A stretch of 64,000 nucleotides of DNA from Skermanella aerolata KACC 11604 (lineage in GTDB: Bacteria > Pseudomonadota > Alphaproteobacteria > Azospirillales > Azospirillaceae), in NCBI RefSeq assembly GCF_000936425.1, contig NZ_AVFK01000030.1:38667-102666 (forward strand), given 5' to 3'. The notes beneath the pieces were generated by a model. That model was not told where the DNA came from and searched no databases. It saw only the letters and a list, made by a program, of their open reading frames with translations. Positions 1-8,101 of the stretch are shown piece by piece; the first letter of the stretch is position 1, and each line of letters starts with the position of its first letter. A program made the translations under genes and the position numbers.

Positions 1-327
1 GGCGTATTCGATCAGGTCGTCCGCGAACAGCGGTTCGTCGTGGCGGCCCATGCAGCTCACGTCGTTGGTGCCGGGAATGTCGGCCGATGTCAGCACACGG
101 ACGACGCCGGGGGCCGACTTGACCTTGGAGAGGTCGAGCGACAGCAGCTTGGCGTGCGGACGGTCGCTCAGTCCGAGATAGACGTGGAGCAGTCCCGCGG
201 GTTCGCGGATGTCGTCGATATAGACGGCTTCGCCGGTGACATGCTTGTGGGCGCTGTCGTGCCGCCGGTCGACATGGACGCCGCCGGTGATGCGCTCCGC
301 CGTCGCGATGGGGGTCGAATCAGGCAT
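1..327 (-). CDS. xdhB: Xanthine dehydrogenase large (molybdopterin) subunit XdhB, partial: N-terminus only
   Basis: The reverse strand from an ATG at 327 reads MPDSTPIATAERITGGVHVD, then a segment with GEAVYIDDI and later CMGRHDEPLFADD, typical of the N-terminal half of the molybdopterin subunit of xanthine dehydrogenase (hypoxanthine to xanthine to urate). Only about 109 codons are inside the window; the gene continues past the left edge. Its ATG overlaps the 3' end of xdhA by 8 bases, so the two are translationally coupled in one operon. The Moco-binding and catalytic Glu regions are outside the window and cannot be checked. Identification rests on the N-terminal sequence plus its position after xdhA. 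Confidence 0.9.
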   Translation of the reverse strand, partial: MPDSTPIATAERITGGVHVDRRHDSAHKHVTGEAVYIDDIREPAGLLHVYLGLSDRPHAKLLSLDLSKVKSAPGVVRVLTSADIPGTNDVSCMGRHDEPLFADDLIEYA

Positions 328-1792
328 GGACCAGCCTCCGGTCGCCGACCAGACGCGTGTCCGCGTCGGGATCGGTCGTTTCGACATACATCTTCATCAG
401 CAAATTCGCGGCCACGGTCATGCGGTAGCCGGAACTGGCGCGCCAGTCCGTCAGGGGCGTGAAATCGCTGCGGAGAGCGGCCATGGCGTCGCGAACGGTC
501 GCTTCGGTCCATGGGCGGCCGGTCAGGGCCTGCTCGGCGAGGGGAGCCCGTTTCGGGGTTGCGGCCATGCCGCCGAAGGCGATGCGGGCTTCCGTCACGG
601 TGCCGTTATCCAGCCGGATCGAGAAGGCGGCGCAGACGGCGGAGATGTCCTGGTCGAAGCGTTTGGTGATCTTGTAGGCACGGAAACGGGCATCGGGTGC
701 CGGTTTAGGCAGGATGACCTTCTCGACGAACTCGTCCGGGCGGCGGTCCTGCTTGCCGTAGTCGATGAAGAATTCCTCGATCGGCATGCTGCGCCGGCCG
801 GATGCGGAACGAAGGACCAGCGTGGCGCCAATCGCGATCAGTGCGGGAGGCGAGTCGCCGATCGGGGAGCCGTTGGCGATGTTTCCACCGATGGTCCCGA
901 CGTTGCGGACCTGGAGGCCGCCGATGCGCCGGATCAGCTCGCCGAAGTCGGGGTAGAGGGCTGATATGGGTGCCTGGATGTCGGTGTAGGTGGCGCCTGC
1001 CCCGATCTCCAGCGTGTCGCCGGTGTCGGTGATGTCGCGGTAGCCCTGGACGCGGCCGGTGTAGATGACGGTGTCGAGGACGCGCTGGAACTTGGTCACC
1101 CAGAGGCCGACATCGGTGGCGCCGGAAACGATGCGGGCTTCAGGGTTCTCGACCAGAAGAGTGGCGAAGGCTTCCAGGGTGGCGGGTGCGTAGAAGACGC
1201 GGTTGCCTTCGCCGACGCGGAGGGTTTCGTCGTCCCGAAGCGCCTTCAGCCCTTCGGCGATGGCGGTGCGGGCGTGGGCGAAACGGTCGCTTGCCGGATC
1301 GGCCAACTCGTACATGCGCTGGCTGGCCGCCGCGATCGGGGTGTAGCCGGTACAGCGGCACAGGTTGCCGGCAAGGGCATCGTCGATGCCGGCCGGCGTG
1401 GGGCTGGGGTCGTTGTGGTAGAGGGCGAACATCGACATTACGAAGCCCGGCGTACAGAAGCCGCACTGGGAGCCGTGGCAATCGACCATCGCCTGCTGTA
1501 CCGGATGCAACTCGCCATCCGCCGTCTTCAGGTGTTCGACCGTGAGGACTTGGCAGCCGTCCAGGGTGGCCACGAAGCGGATGCAGGCATTTACGGCCTC
1601 GTACCGTATGGCGTCGCCGTCCAGCCGTCCGACGACGACGGTGCAGGCGCCGCAGTCGCCCTCGGCGCAGCCTTCCTTGGTGCCGGTCTTGCGTTCGGAC
1701 AGGCGCAGCCAGTCGAGCACCGTCATCGTCGGATCGACGTTCCGGATTTCCTTCAGCTCGTCGCCCAGCAGGAATCTCACGCAATCGCGCAT
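320..1792 (-). CDS. xdhA: Xanthine dehydrogenase small subunit XdhA (2Fe-2S/FAD)
   Basis: This 490-residue protein is the electron-transfer subunit of bacterial XdhAB, passing electrons from the Moco subunit through two 2Fe-2S clusters and FAD to NAD+. The N-terminal plant-type 2Fe-2S domain has Cys42, Cys47, Cys50 and Cys70. The second, alpha-helical cluster domain has Cys110/Cys113 (QCGFC) and Cys145/Cys147 (CRC). The FAD domain follows from about residue 195, with GGNIANGSPIGD inside it. Length matches the family. The ATG at 1792 has a strong GAGGAG ribosome site 8-10 bases upstream. It lies 21 bases after uraH and overlaps xdhB, so the order uraH-xdhA-xdhB looks like one transcript for hypoxanthine/xanthine to ureide breakdown. 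Confidence 0.97.
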   Translation of the reverse strand: MRDCVRFLLGDELKEIRNVDPTMTVLDWLRLSERKTGTKEGCAEGDCGACTVVVGRLDGDAIRYEAVNACIRFVATLDGCQVLTVEHLKTADGELHPVQQAMVDCHGSQCGFCTPGFVMSMFALYHNDPSPTPAGIDDALAGNLCRCTGYTPIAAASQRMYELADPASDRFAHARTAIAEGLKALRDDETLRVGEGNRVFYAPATLEAFATLLVENPEARIVSGATDVGLWVTKFQRVLDTVIYTGRVQGYRDITDTGDTLEIGAGATYTDIQAPISALYPDFGELIRRIGGLQVRNVGTIGGNIANGSPIGDSPPALIAIGATLVLRSASGRRSMPIEEFFIDYGKQDRRPDEFVEKVILPKPAPDARFRAYKITKRFDQDISAVCAAFSIRLDNGTVTEARIAFGGMAATPKRAPLAEQALTGRPWTEATVRDAMAALRSDFTPLTDWRASSGYRMTVAANLLMKMYVETTDPDADTRLVGDRRLVHA

Positions 1793-1813
1793 GGGTGCGG
1801 TTCTCCTCAGCGT

Positions 1814-2197
1814 TCAGCTACCGCGATAAGTCGAATAGGCGAAGGGGCTTACCAGCAGCGGCACATGGTAGTGCTGGCTTGCATTGGACAGGCCAAAGCG
1901 GAGCGGGATGCGGTCGAGGAACGGCGGCTCTTCCAGGGAGACGCCGGCTTCGCGGAAATAGGCGGCCACGTCGAACACCAGTTCATAGACACCGGGGACC
2001 ATCGCGGCGCCGGACAGCAGCGGCGCGTCGCATCGGCCGTCTGAGTTGGTCCTGGTGGTCAGGACGAGTTCTCGGTCGTCGCCGGTGATTCGGAACAGGG
2101 CTACGGAAAGACCTGCCGCAGGCTTGCCGTGCATGGTATCGAGGACGTGGGTGGTGAGCCGCCCCGTGGATTCCGTGCTATTGGCCGTCGTCCCCAT
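1814..2197 (-). CDS. uraH: 5-hydroxyisourate hydrolase (transthyretin-like)
   Basis: A 127-residue transthyretin-related protein that hydrolyses 5-hydroxyisourate (the urate oxidation product) to OHCU. It has the N-terminal family signature [14 protein letters not shown] near residues 14-27 and the diagnostic C-terminal tetrapeptide YRGS at the very end. The ATG at 2197 follows an AAGGAGA ribosome site. It is the first gene of the minus-strand uraH-xdhA-xdhB run and is divergent from the gene for the next enzyme of the pathway (OHCU decarboxylase). The shared upstream region carries a possible operator at 2252-2270. No urate oxidase gene is visible in the window. Confidence 0.96.
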   Translation of the reverse strand: MGTTANSTESTGRLTTHVLDTMHGKPAAGLSVALFRITGDDRELVLTTRTNSDGRCDAPLLSGAAMVPGVYELVFDVAAYFREAGVSLEEPPFLDRIPLRFGLSNASQHYHVPLLVSPFAYSTYRGS

Positions 2198-2251
2198 CTG
2201 TCTCTCCTTGCCTGTCTTCGTTTCCGCTTGTTATCGCTTTGCGGAGTTTTC

Positions 2252-2270
2252 TTAGTAAATGTTTCACTAA
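2252..2270. promoter_or_regulatory. 19-bp pseudo-palindrome in the uraH/uraD divergent promoter region, putative operator
   Basis: The sequence TTAGTAAATGTTTCACTAA reads nearly the same on both strands: 7 of 9 symmetric pairs match, including the five outermost on each side. It lies 55 bases upstream of uraH and about 117 bases upstream of the fused uraD gene, in the only gap between the divergent purine-breakdown genes. Symmetric AT-rich sites of this size in such gaps usually bind a dimeric GntR- or MarR-type repressor. The binding protein is not identified, and no regulator gene is adjacent. Confidence 0.4.
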
Positions 2271-2386
2271 TCTGCCCAGGCCGTCGATACGGCACGGCCG
2301 GAAAGACTTTCAAAACTTTCGCAAAGGTCCAAACTCCGTCCGGGACGGTAGCTTTACCCATGGATGCTATTGGTGGAAGGGTGCAA

Positions 2387-4153
2387 ATGTCTCCGGATAA
2401 TTCGAAAAATCTGGCCCGCGATCTTAACGCCGATGGCTTCATTGCCCGTTTCGGAGGCGTTTTCGAACATTCGCCCTGGATCGCGGAGGCTGCACTTGCC
2501 GCCGATCCCGGTCTGCTGCATGCCGACGTCGGCAGACTTCATGCCGCCATGGCATCAGTGCTCAGGGCTGCTGGGCCGGAGCGACAGTTGGTCGTCCTGC
2601 GAGCCCATCCGGACTTGGCCGGAAAGCTGGCGCTGGCGGGCGAGCTGACCGCCGATAGTTCGGCGGAGCAGGCGGGAGCGGGCCTCGACCGCTGCACGGC
2701 AGAGGAGTTCGCCCGCTTCCAGGAACTGAACGACCATTACCAGTCGAAGTTCGGCTTCCCCTTCATCATCGCGGTGCGCGGACTGGACCGGCACGACATC
2801 CTGCGCGCTTTCGAGAAGCGGGTCGGCAATACGCCGGAGCAGGAGTTCCAGACGGCCTTGGGGCAGGTCGAGCGGATAGCGCTGCTTCGGCTTTATCAGA
2901 TAACAGGGCAGCCTCAGCACGATCTGGGCCAAGCGCTGATGGACCGGCTGGAGGAGTTCGCCACCTTCACGGCCGAACCCGGCATGCTGACGCGGCTGTT
3001 CCTGACGAAGGAACACAAGGCGGCGGCGGAGCGGCTGATCGCCTGGATGGGTGAGGCCGGCATGACCGGCAGGATCGACGCCGCCGGAAACGTGGTCGGG
3101 CGCTACGAGGGAGACCAGCCGGGGCTGCCTGCCCTGCTGATCGGCTCCCACATCGATACTGTCCGCAATGCGGGCAAATACGACGGCAACTTCGGCGTGC
3201 TGGCTGGTGTTGCGGCGGTGGCCGAGTTGAACCGGCGCGCCGAGCGGCTGCCGTTCGCCATCGAAGTGATCGGCTTTGGCGACGAGGAGGGCGTGCGCTT
3301 TCCGGTGACGCTGACCGGCAGCCGCGCCATCGCCGGCACCTTCGACGGCGCGGCGCTAGGCGTGGCGGATGCCGACGGGATCGGGTACGTGGAGGCTTTG
3401 CGTGCGTTCGGCGGCGACCCCGACGCCATCGCCTCCGCCGCGCGGCGGCCCGACGAGGTGCTGGCCTATGTCGAGGTCCATATCGAGCAGGGGCCGGTGC
3501 TGGAGGCGGAGGATCTGGGTGTCGGCGTCGTCACCGGCATCAACGGGGCGTCGCGCTTCATCGTGCGGGTCGGCGGCACCGCGAACCATGCGGGCACGGT
3601 CCCGATGAAGCTCCGGCGCGACGCGCTGGCGGGCGCTGCGGAAATGGTGCTGGCGGTCGAGCGCCGGGGGCTGGAGGGGACCGACTTGGTCGCCACCGTC
3701 GGCAGGATCGAAGCGCTGCCCGGAGCTGTCAACGTGATCCCTGGCGGCGCCGTGTTCACAATAGACCTTCGCTCACCGGACGACACCGTGCGGCGTGCCG
3801 CTTCGGCGGCTGTACTGGGCGATATCGAGGCCATCGCCGGGCGGCGCGGGCTGGCGATAGAGGTCGAGCAGTCCCACGATGCTCCGGCGACGCTGTGCGC
3901 GCCCGGCTTGATAGCACAACTGTCGGAGGCGGTCGGCCGCTGCGGCGTGCAGCCTCGGAAGCTGCCGAGCGGCGCTGGGCACGACGCCATGGCGGTGGCG
4001 GCCCTGTGCTCTGTCGGCATGCTGTTCACCCGCTGCGGCGAAGGCATCAGCCACAATCCGGCGGAATCGATCACGGTGGAGGATGCCGACTTGTCGATGC
4101 GGGTGCTGCTGGACTTTATCCGGCACTTCGACCCGGCGGCACTCGGCCATTAG
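2387..4153 (+). CDS. Fused OHCU decarboxylase / allantoate amidohydrolase (UraD-AllC type)
   Basis: A 588-residue two-domain enzyme. Residues 1 to about 165 are an OHCU decarboxylase (OHCU to S-allantoin), with catalytic His74 in RAHPDLAGK and a following SSAEQAGAGLD segment. From about residue 180 it is an M20-type allantoate amidohydrolase or related ureidohydrolase. Metal-site motifs are GSHIDTV (about 253), YDGNFGVLAGV (about 265), GDEEGVRF (about 298), VHIEQGP (about 365) and a late HDAMAVA. I chose the ATG at 2387 because GGAAGGG lies just upstream; an in-frame ATG at 2360 lacks a ribosome site. The fusion links two steps that are not consecutive, since allantoin must be hydrolysed by allantoinase in between, and no allantoinase gene is seen here. 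The fusion architecture is known in proteobacteria. Confidence 0.92.
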   Translation: MSPDNSKNLARDLNADGFIARFGGVFEHSPWIAEAALAADPGLLHADVGRLHAAMASVLRAAGPERQLVVLRAHPDLAGKLALAGELTADSSAEQAGAGLDRCTAEEFARFQELNDHYQSKFGFPFIIAVRGLDRHDILRAFEKRVGNTPEQEFQTALGQVERIALLRLYQITGQPQHDLGQALMDRLEEFATFTAEPGMLTRLFLTKEHKAAAERLIAWMGEAGMTGRIDAAGNVVGRYEGDQPGLPALLIGSHIDTVRNAGKYDGNFGVLAGVAAVAELNRRAERLPFAIEVIGFGDEEGVRFPVTLTGSRAIAGTFDGAALGVADADGIGYVEALRAFGGDPDAIASAARRPDEVLAYVEVHIEQGPVLEAEDLGVGVVTGINGASRFIVRVGGTANHAGTVPMKLRRDALAGAAEMVLAVERRGLEGTDLVATVGRIEALPGAVNVIPGGAVFTIDLRSPDDTVRRAASAAVLGDIEAIAGRRGLAIEVEQSHDAPATLCAPGLIAQLSEAVGRCGVQPRKLPSGAGHDAMAVAALCSVGMLFTRCGEGISHNPAESITVEDADLSMRVLLDFIRHFDPAALGH

Positions 4154-4241
4154 TTTCATTCGTAATTTGCAGGGCAGTGTTACGACAAGCGCGTTCATGA
4201 AACGTTAACTGTACCTTGAACGCGCAGGGATGGCAGCGACA

Positions 4242-4257
4242 TATTAGCATCCTAATA
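4242..4257. promoter_or_regulatory. SlyA-like operator (perfect 16-bp inverted repeat)
   Basis: TATTAG-CATC-CTAATA is a perfect 6-bp inverted repeat 24 bases upstream of the regulator ATG. The core TTAGCATCCTAA matches the published enteric SlyA consensus TTAGCAAGCTAA at 10 of 12 positions. Its location directly before a SlyA-family gene suggests autoregulation, and the downstream efflux genes probably share the promoter. Confidence 0.6.
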
Positions 4258-4280
4258 ATAAGCTTGCTTGGTACACTGTC

Positions 4281-4751
4281 ATGGACACGAATTCCGCCGC
4301 CCTCAGGGCGGCTTTCGGTTTCCGGCTGGCGCGGATCGCGCGCCGCTGGCGCCGCGAGATCGACGAGGGCTTAAAGCCCTACGGCCTTACCGAGGCCACC
4401 TGGATGCCCCTGCTCCACCTGTCGCATATGGGAAAACAGGCGCGGCAAAAGGATCTGGCGCGATCGCTCGACATCGAGGGATCGTCGCTGGTCCGGCTGC
4501 TCGACGCCCTTGAAGCTTCCGGTCTGGTCGAGCGGTTCGACCACGAGACCGACCGGCGTTCGAAGGTGGTGCGGCTGACGGAACGGGGACTGGACGTGCT
4601 GGACGGCGTCAACGGGGTGGCGAGCGCCATCCGGCGGCGCCTGCTGCTCGGCGTGCTCGACGACGAGGTGGTGTCGGCGTTGCGCACCTTCGACCGCATC
4701 GAGCAGAGCTTCCAGATTGACGAGCCCGCCGAAGAGCGGATCGAAGCCTAA
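4281..4751 (+). CDS. MarR/SlyA-family transcriptional regulator
   Basis: A 156-residue winged-helix regulator. The stretch LTEATWMPLLHLSHMGKQARQKDLARSLDIEGSSLVRLLDALEASGLVERF (about residues 36-86) is closest in style to SlyA (LT..hW..L..i.., then the LA..lgIE..SLVR.LD.LE..GL recognition helix), and DRRSKVV makes the wing. SlyA/MarR dimers bind palindromic operators and usually release on binding phenolic or aromatic ligands. The efflux genes follow on the same strand after 12 bases. In enterobacteria slyA lies next to ydhIJK, which encodes the same three protein types, so control of this efflux system is a strong inference. Which ligand it senses cannot be read from the sequence. Confidence 0.9.
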   Translation: MDTNSAALRAAFGFRLARIARRWRREIDEGLKPYGLTEATWMPLLHLSHMGKQARQKDLARSLDIEGSSLVRLLDALEASGLVERFDHETDRRSKVVRLTERGLDVLDGVNGVASAIRRRLLLGVLDDEVVSALRTFDRIEQSFQIDEPAEERIEA

Positions 4752-4763
4752 CGGCCGGCCTTG

Positions 4764-6749
4764 ATGTTCCTGTTCGATATCCGCAACCTGACCTTCGCGG
4801 TCAAGGCGTTCGGCGCATCGATGATCGCGCTGTACATCGCCTTCGCGCTCGACCTGCCGCACCCGTCATGGTCGATGCTGACCGTGTTCATCGTGGCGCA
4901 GCCGCTGGCGGGCATGGTGCAGTCGAAGGCGGCCTACCGCGTCATGGGCACCATCGCCGGCTCGGTCTTCGCGGTGTTCGCGACGACCACTTTCGCCGGA
5001 TCGCCGGAACTCCTGACGCTGGCCCTGGCGGTCTGGGCCGGGGTCTGCGTCTACGCGACCGTGCTGGACCGGACGCCGCGCAGCTATTCCTTCATGCTGG
5101 CGGGCTACACGGCGGGGATCATCGCGTTTCCGGTCGTGGATACTCCCGGCATCATCTTCGATACGGCGGTGGCGCGGTGCCAGGAAATCATCCTGGGCAT
5201 CCTGGTCATGGTGGTGGTCAGTCAGGTGGTGTTCCCACAGCGGGTCGGCGGCATGCTGATGGGGCGGCTGACGGCATGGCTGGAAGACGCGCGCCGCTGG
5301 ACCAGGGACGTGGTGACGGAACGGACCGCCGGGCCAGAACGGGAAGCGGACCGCCACCGCCTGATCGTCAACGCCGCGGCACTGGACGGCTTGCGGGTCC
5401 ATGCCAGCTACGACACGCCGGAACTGCGCGCGGCGGAGGCGGGCGTGCGCCGGCTTCAGCGGCTGCTGCAAATGCTGCTGTCGAACGTCGTTTCGGTACA
5501 GGACAGGCTGGGGACCCTGCGGCGCGACCGGCCGGATCTTCATGACGCGATAAACCCCTTGCTGACGGCCATCGCAGATTGGTTCGACGAGCCGGCGGAC
5601 GGCAAGGCGGCGCTGCTGGAACGGCTGGCAGCGGCCGAGCCATCCGACGAAGCCATCCGGAACGACCCCGACGCCCTGCTGATGCGTTCGCTCTGCGCCC
5701 GCCTGCGCGACCTTGTCCTGTATTGGGACGAGATCGTCGGGCTTCACGCCGCGATCGGACGCGGCGAGCGGATCAGCGTGCGGGAGGAGCCGCCGTCGCT
5801 CCACCGCGACCACTTCATGGCCGCATTGTCGGGTGCATCCGCCACGGTCGCGGTCCTGCTGTGCACCGGGTTCTGGATCGCCAGCGGGTGGTCGCACGGC
5901 TATCTCGCCGCGATGATGGCCGCCGTGGGATGCAGCCTGTTCGCGACCCTGGACGAACCGGCGCGAGCGACGGCCAAGTTCCTGAACCTGTCGATCGTCG
6001 CCATGATGATCGCGAGCGGCTACCTGCTGTTCGTGCTGCCGGGCGTCAACAGCTTTCCGCTGCTGGTGGCGGCCCTGGTGCCGGTCTTCATTCCGCTGGC
6101 CGCCGCGATGGCGTCGCCGCTTCACTTCCCCGTGGCCCTGCCCGTCCTGATCACAACCGCCGCGACGCTGGCGCTCCAGAACAGCTACCAGATCGACTTC
6201 GCCGACTTCCTCAACGGCGGGATCGCCCAGGTGATCGGGCTGGGAACCGCCGTGGTGGTTCTGACGCTCATGCGGTCGCTGGGAGCGGACTGGACGGTCC
6301 AGCGGCTGATGGACGCGATCCGGAGCGATCTGGCGAGACTGGCCGCCGGGGACTCCCGGCTGGACCGCCGGCGCTTCGAAGGGCGGATGTACGACCGCCT
6401 GGGCGGTCTGGTGCCCCGCCTTGCGCTGACTTCGGACCGGCCGGAACGCCGGAACCTGCTGCGCGACGCGTTGGCGGGACTGCGGATCGGGCTGAACCTC
6501 CTGGCGATCCGGCGCGACCGCGACATGCTGCCGGCATCGGAGCGCGAAACGGTAGACACGGTGCTGGCGGCACTCCGGCGCTATTTCGGCGGTGCGGGCG
6601 GAGGCAGCGATATCGACGAGTTGCGGCGAGTGCTGGACGACGCGACCGCACGGCTTTCAGCGCCCGAGACCGGCCCTGCCGGGACCGAAGTACTCCTGTC
6701 GTTGTTCGGCATACGCCACGCGCTGTTCCATATCCAACGGACGTCCTGA
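4764..6749 (+). CDS. FUSC-family inner-membrane efflux protein (YdhK/AaeB type)
   Basis: A 661-residue membrane protein with the two-block FUSC architecture. A first hydrophobic domain at residues 1-155 includes LPHPSWSMLTVFIVAQP. A long soluble helical region spans about 160-350, and a second hydrophobic block about 360-510 starts with an FWIASGW segment. A C-terminal soluble tail follows. Homologues (AaeB, YdhK, FusC) work with a periplasmic HlyD-type adaptor to export aromatic acids or other small toxic molecules. I start at the ATG at 4764; a TTG just before it is the alternative. It is followed directly by the DUF1656 and HlyD genes in one operon under the SlyA-like regulator. Substrate unknown. 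Confidence 0.92.
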   Translation: MFLFDIRNLTFAVKAFGASMIALYIAFALDLPHPSWSMLTVFIVAQPLAGMVQSKAAYRVMGTIAGSVFAVFATTTFAGSPELLTLALAVWAGVCVYATVLDRTPRSYSFMLAGYTAGIIAFPVVDTPGIIFDTAVARCQEIILGILVMVVVSQVVFPQRVGGMLMGRLTAWLEDARRWTRDVVTERTAGPEREADRHRLIVNAAALDGLRVHASYDTPELRAAEAGVRRLQRLLQMLLSNVVSVQDRLGTLRRDRPDLHDAINPLLTAIADWFDEPADGKAALLERLAAAEPSDEAIRNDPDALLMRSLCARLRDLVLYWDEIVGLHAAIGRGERISVREEPPSLHRDHFMAALSGASATVAVLLCTGFWIASGWSHGYLAAMMAAVGCSLFATLDEPARATAKFLNLSIVAMMIASGYLLFVLPGVNSFPLLVAALVPVFIPLAAAMASPLHFPVALPVLITTAATLALQNSYQIDFADFLNGGIAQVIGLGTAVVVLTLMRSLGADWTVQRLMDAIRSDLARLAAGDSRLDRRRFEGRMYDRLGGLVPRLALTSDRPERRNLLRDALAGLRIGLNLLAIRRDRDMLPASERETVDTVLAALRRYFGGAGGGSDIDELRRVLDDATARLSAPETGPAGTEVLLSLFGIRHALFHIQRTS

Positions 6750-6750
6750 G

Positions 6751-6960
6751 ATGAAGGAACTCGACATAGCCGGCGTTTACATCACGCCGATCCTCGGCTG
6801 GGCGATCGTAGCCCTGGTCGTTTGGACGGTGCTGCGGCGCCTGATCGACAAGGCGGGCCTGGCGCGCTGGATCTGGCATCGCGGACTTTTCGACGCGGCG
6901 CTGTTCATCATCGTCCTGGGCGGCGTCGTCGCGGTGGCCGGCCGGCTTACGGAATTATAG
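6751..6960 (+). CDS. DUF1656 small inner-membrane protein (YdhI/AaeX type)
   Basis: A 69-residue protein with two membrane segments: ITPILGWAIVALVVWTVL near the N-terminus and LFDAALFIIVLGGVVAVAG near the C-terminus. The MKELDIAGVYI start is typical of DUF1656 proteins, which sit beside FUSC and HlyD genes (aaeXAB, ydhIJK). The ATG comes 2 bases after the FUSC stop, and the HlyD gene starts 5 bases after its own stop, so the three are tightly coupled. Its exact role in the pump is not established for the family; it probably assists assembly or stability. Confidence 0.9.
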   Translation: MKELDIAGVYITPILGWAIVALVVWTVLRRLIDKAGLARWIWHRGLFDAALFIIVLGGVVAVAGRLTEL

Positions 6961-6964
6961 GATC

Positions 6965-7831
6965 ATGAAACTCTCCTTTTCGCTCGGCCGTATTGCGGTC
7001 ACCCTGGTCACGGTCGCCCTTGCCGTCGTCGTCGGCTGGTACCTGTGGGACTACTACATGGAACGGCCCTGGACCCGCGACGGCCGGGTCCGAGCCGACG
7101 TCATCCAGGTGGCGCCCGACGTATCGGGCGTCGTGTCCCGCGTCAACGTTGCGGACAACCAGCGCGTCCATCGCGGCGAACTGCTGTTCACCATCGATCA
7201 GGACCGCTACCAGCTGGCGGTCGATCAGAGCAAGGCGATGGTCGAAAGCCGCCGCGCCGAGATGATGCAGCGGGAACGCGACATGGACCGGCAGCACAGG
7301 CTCGCCAACGGCGTGATCTCGGCATCGGACCGAGAGCAGGCGGAGTCTGCCTATGCCATAGCACAGGCCGGCTACCGGCAGGCGGTGGCCGATATGGAGG
7401 TCGCCAACCTCAACCTCGAGCGGACGGAGGTCCGCGCCGTCACCGACGGCTATGTCACCAACCTGGAGCTTCATGCCGGCGACTATGTCCAGGCGGGCTC
7501 TCCCGCCCTGGCGCTGGTGGATATCACGTCGTTCCACGTCGTCGGGTATTTCGAGGAGACCAAGCTGCCGCGCATCAAGGTCGGGGCGCCGGTGTCGGTG
7601 GCGCTGATGGGATCGGGCGAGCGGTTCGAAGGCCATGTCCACAGCATCGCCAGCGGCATCGTGGACCGGGAACGCAGCCAGAGCCCGGACCTGCTGGCGA
7701 ACATCAACCCGACCTTCACCTGGGTCCGGCTGGCCCAGCGGATTCCGGTCCGGATCTCGCTGGACCATCCGCCGGAGGATTGGCAGCCGAGGGCCGGGCT
7801 CACCGCGACCATCACCGTCCTGCCGGATTGA
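6965..7831 (+). CDS. HlyD/EmrA-family periplasmic adaptor (YdhJ/AaeA type)
   Basis: A 288-residue membrane-fusion protein. It has one N-terminal signal anchor (residues about 9-30, VTLVTVALAVVVGWYLWDYY), then the TRDGRVRADVIQVAPDVSG lipoyl-domain segment. A short alpha-helical hairpin spans about 80-130, followed by the second lipoyl half (NLERTEVRAVTDGYVTNL) and a beta-barrel (HVVGYFEETKLPRIKVGAPV). AaeA-like adaptors bridge a FUSC pump to an outer-membrane channel. No TolC-type gene is in the window, so a channel would be shared from elsewhere. Last gene of the regulator-FUSC-DUF1656-HlyD operon. It is followed by REP-like repeats. Confidence 0.94.
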   Translation: MKLSFSLGRIAVTLVTVALAVVVGWYLWDYYMERPWTRDGRVRADVIQVAPDVSGVVSRVNVADNQRVHRGELLFTIDQDRYQLAVDQSKAMVESRRAEMMQRERDMDRQHRLANGVISASDREQAESAYAIAQAGYRQAVADMEVANLNLERTEVRAVTDGYVTNLELHAGDYVQAGSPALALVDITSFHVVGYFEETKLPRIKVGAPVSVALMGSGERFEGHVHSIASGIVDRERSQSPDLLANINPTFTWVRLAQRIPVRISLDHPPEDWQPRAGLTATITVLPD

Positions 7832-7872
7832 TGCCAACGGCATTGAAGATTGGCCGGTGAGTTCCGGCAAAG

Positions 7873-8020
7873 ATGTCGGGCTGAAGAGGCTCGACAACCA
7901 ATGCTGTGTGGAAAGCGTTTGTTGGGCCACGGCCCAACCTACAGGTTCCTGCTGGGTAGGTTGGGCCGTGGCCCAACACTTGCCGACCGCAGGTCAAACT
8001 CTTCGGCTCCTGGTAGGAGA
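7873..8020. repeat. Composite REP-like repeat, copy 1 (family A palindrome with a half-copy of family B)
   Basis: Two 22-nt arms (7921-7942 and 7956-7977) are perfect reverse complements with a 13-nt loop. Each arm is itself nearly palindromic around TTGGGCCACGGCCCAA. Just upstream, 7873-7896 resembles one arm of the family B palindrome found at 17952-18019 (GTCGGGCTGAAGAGG core). Just downstream, TCTTCGGCTCCTGGTA is shared with the copy at 15465-15556. It occupies the gap between the HlyD gene and the next plus-strand gene and could also stabilise or terminate the upstream mRNA. Confidence 0.85.
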
Positions 8021-8101
8021 CCTGGGCCGGATTGAAGGCTTGGCGGAAGGTTGATTACGGTAGTATTGGATCGATAGCGCCTACTCGAAGGAACTCCGCC
8101 C

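Noticed and set aside
7921..7977. CRISPR or insertion-sequence ends for the palindromic repeats
   Set aside because: Single copies with no regular spacers, no transposase gene and no target duplications; REP-like elements fit better.
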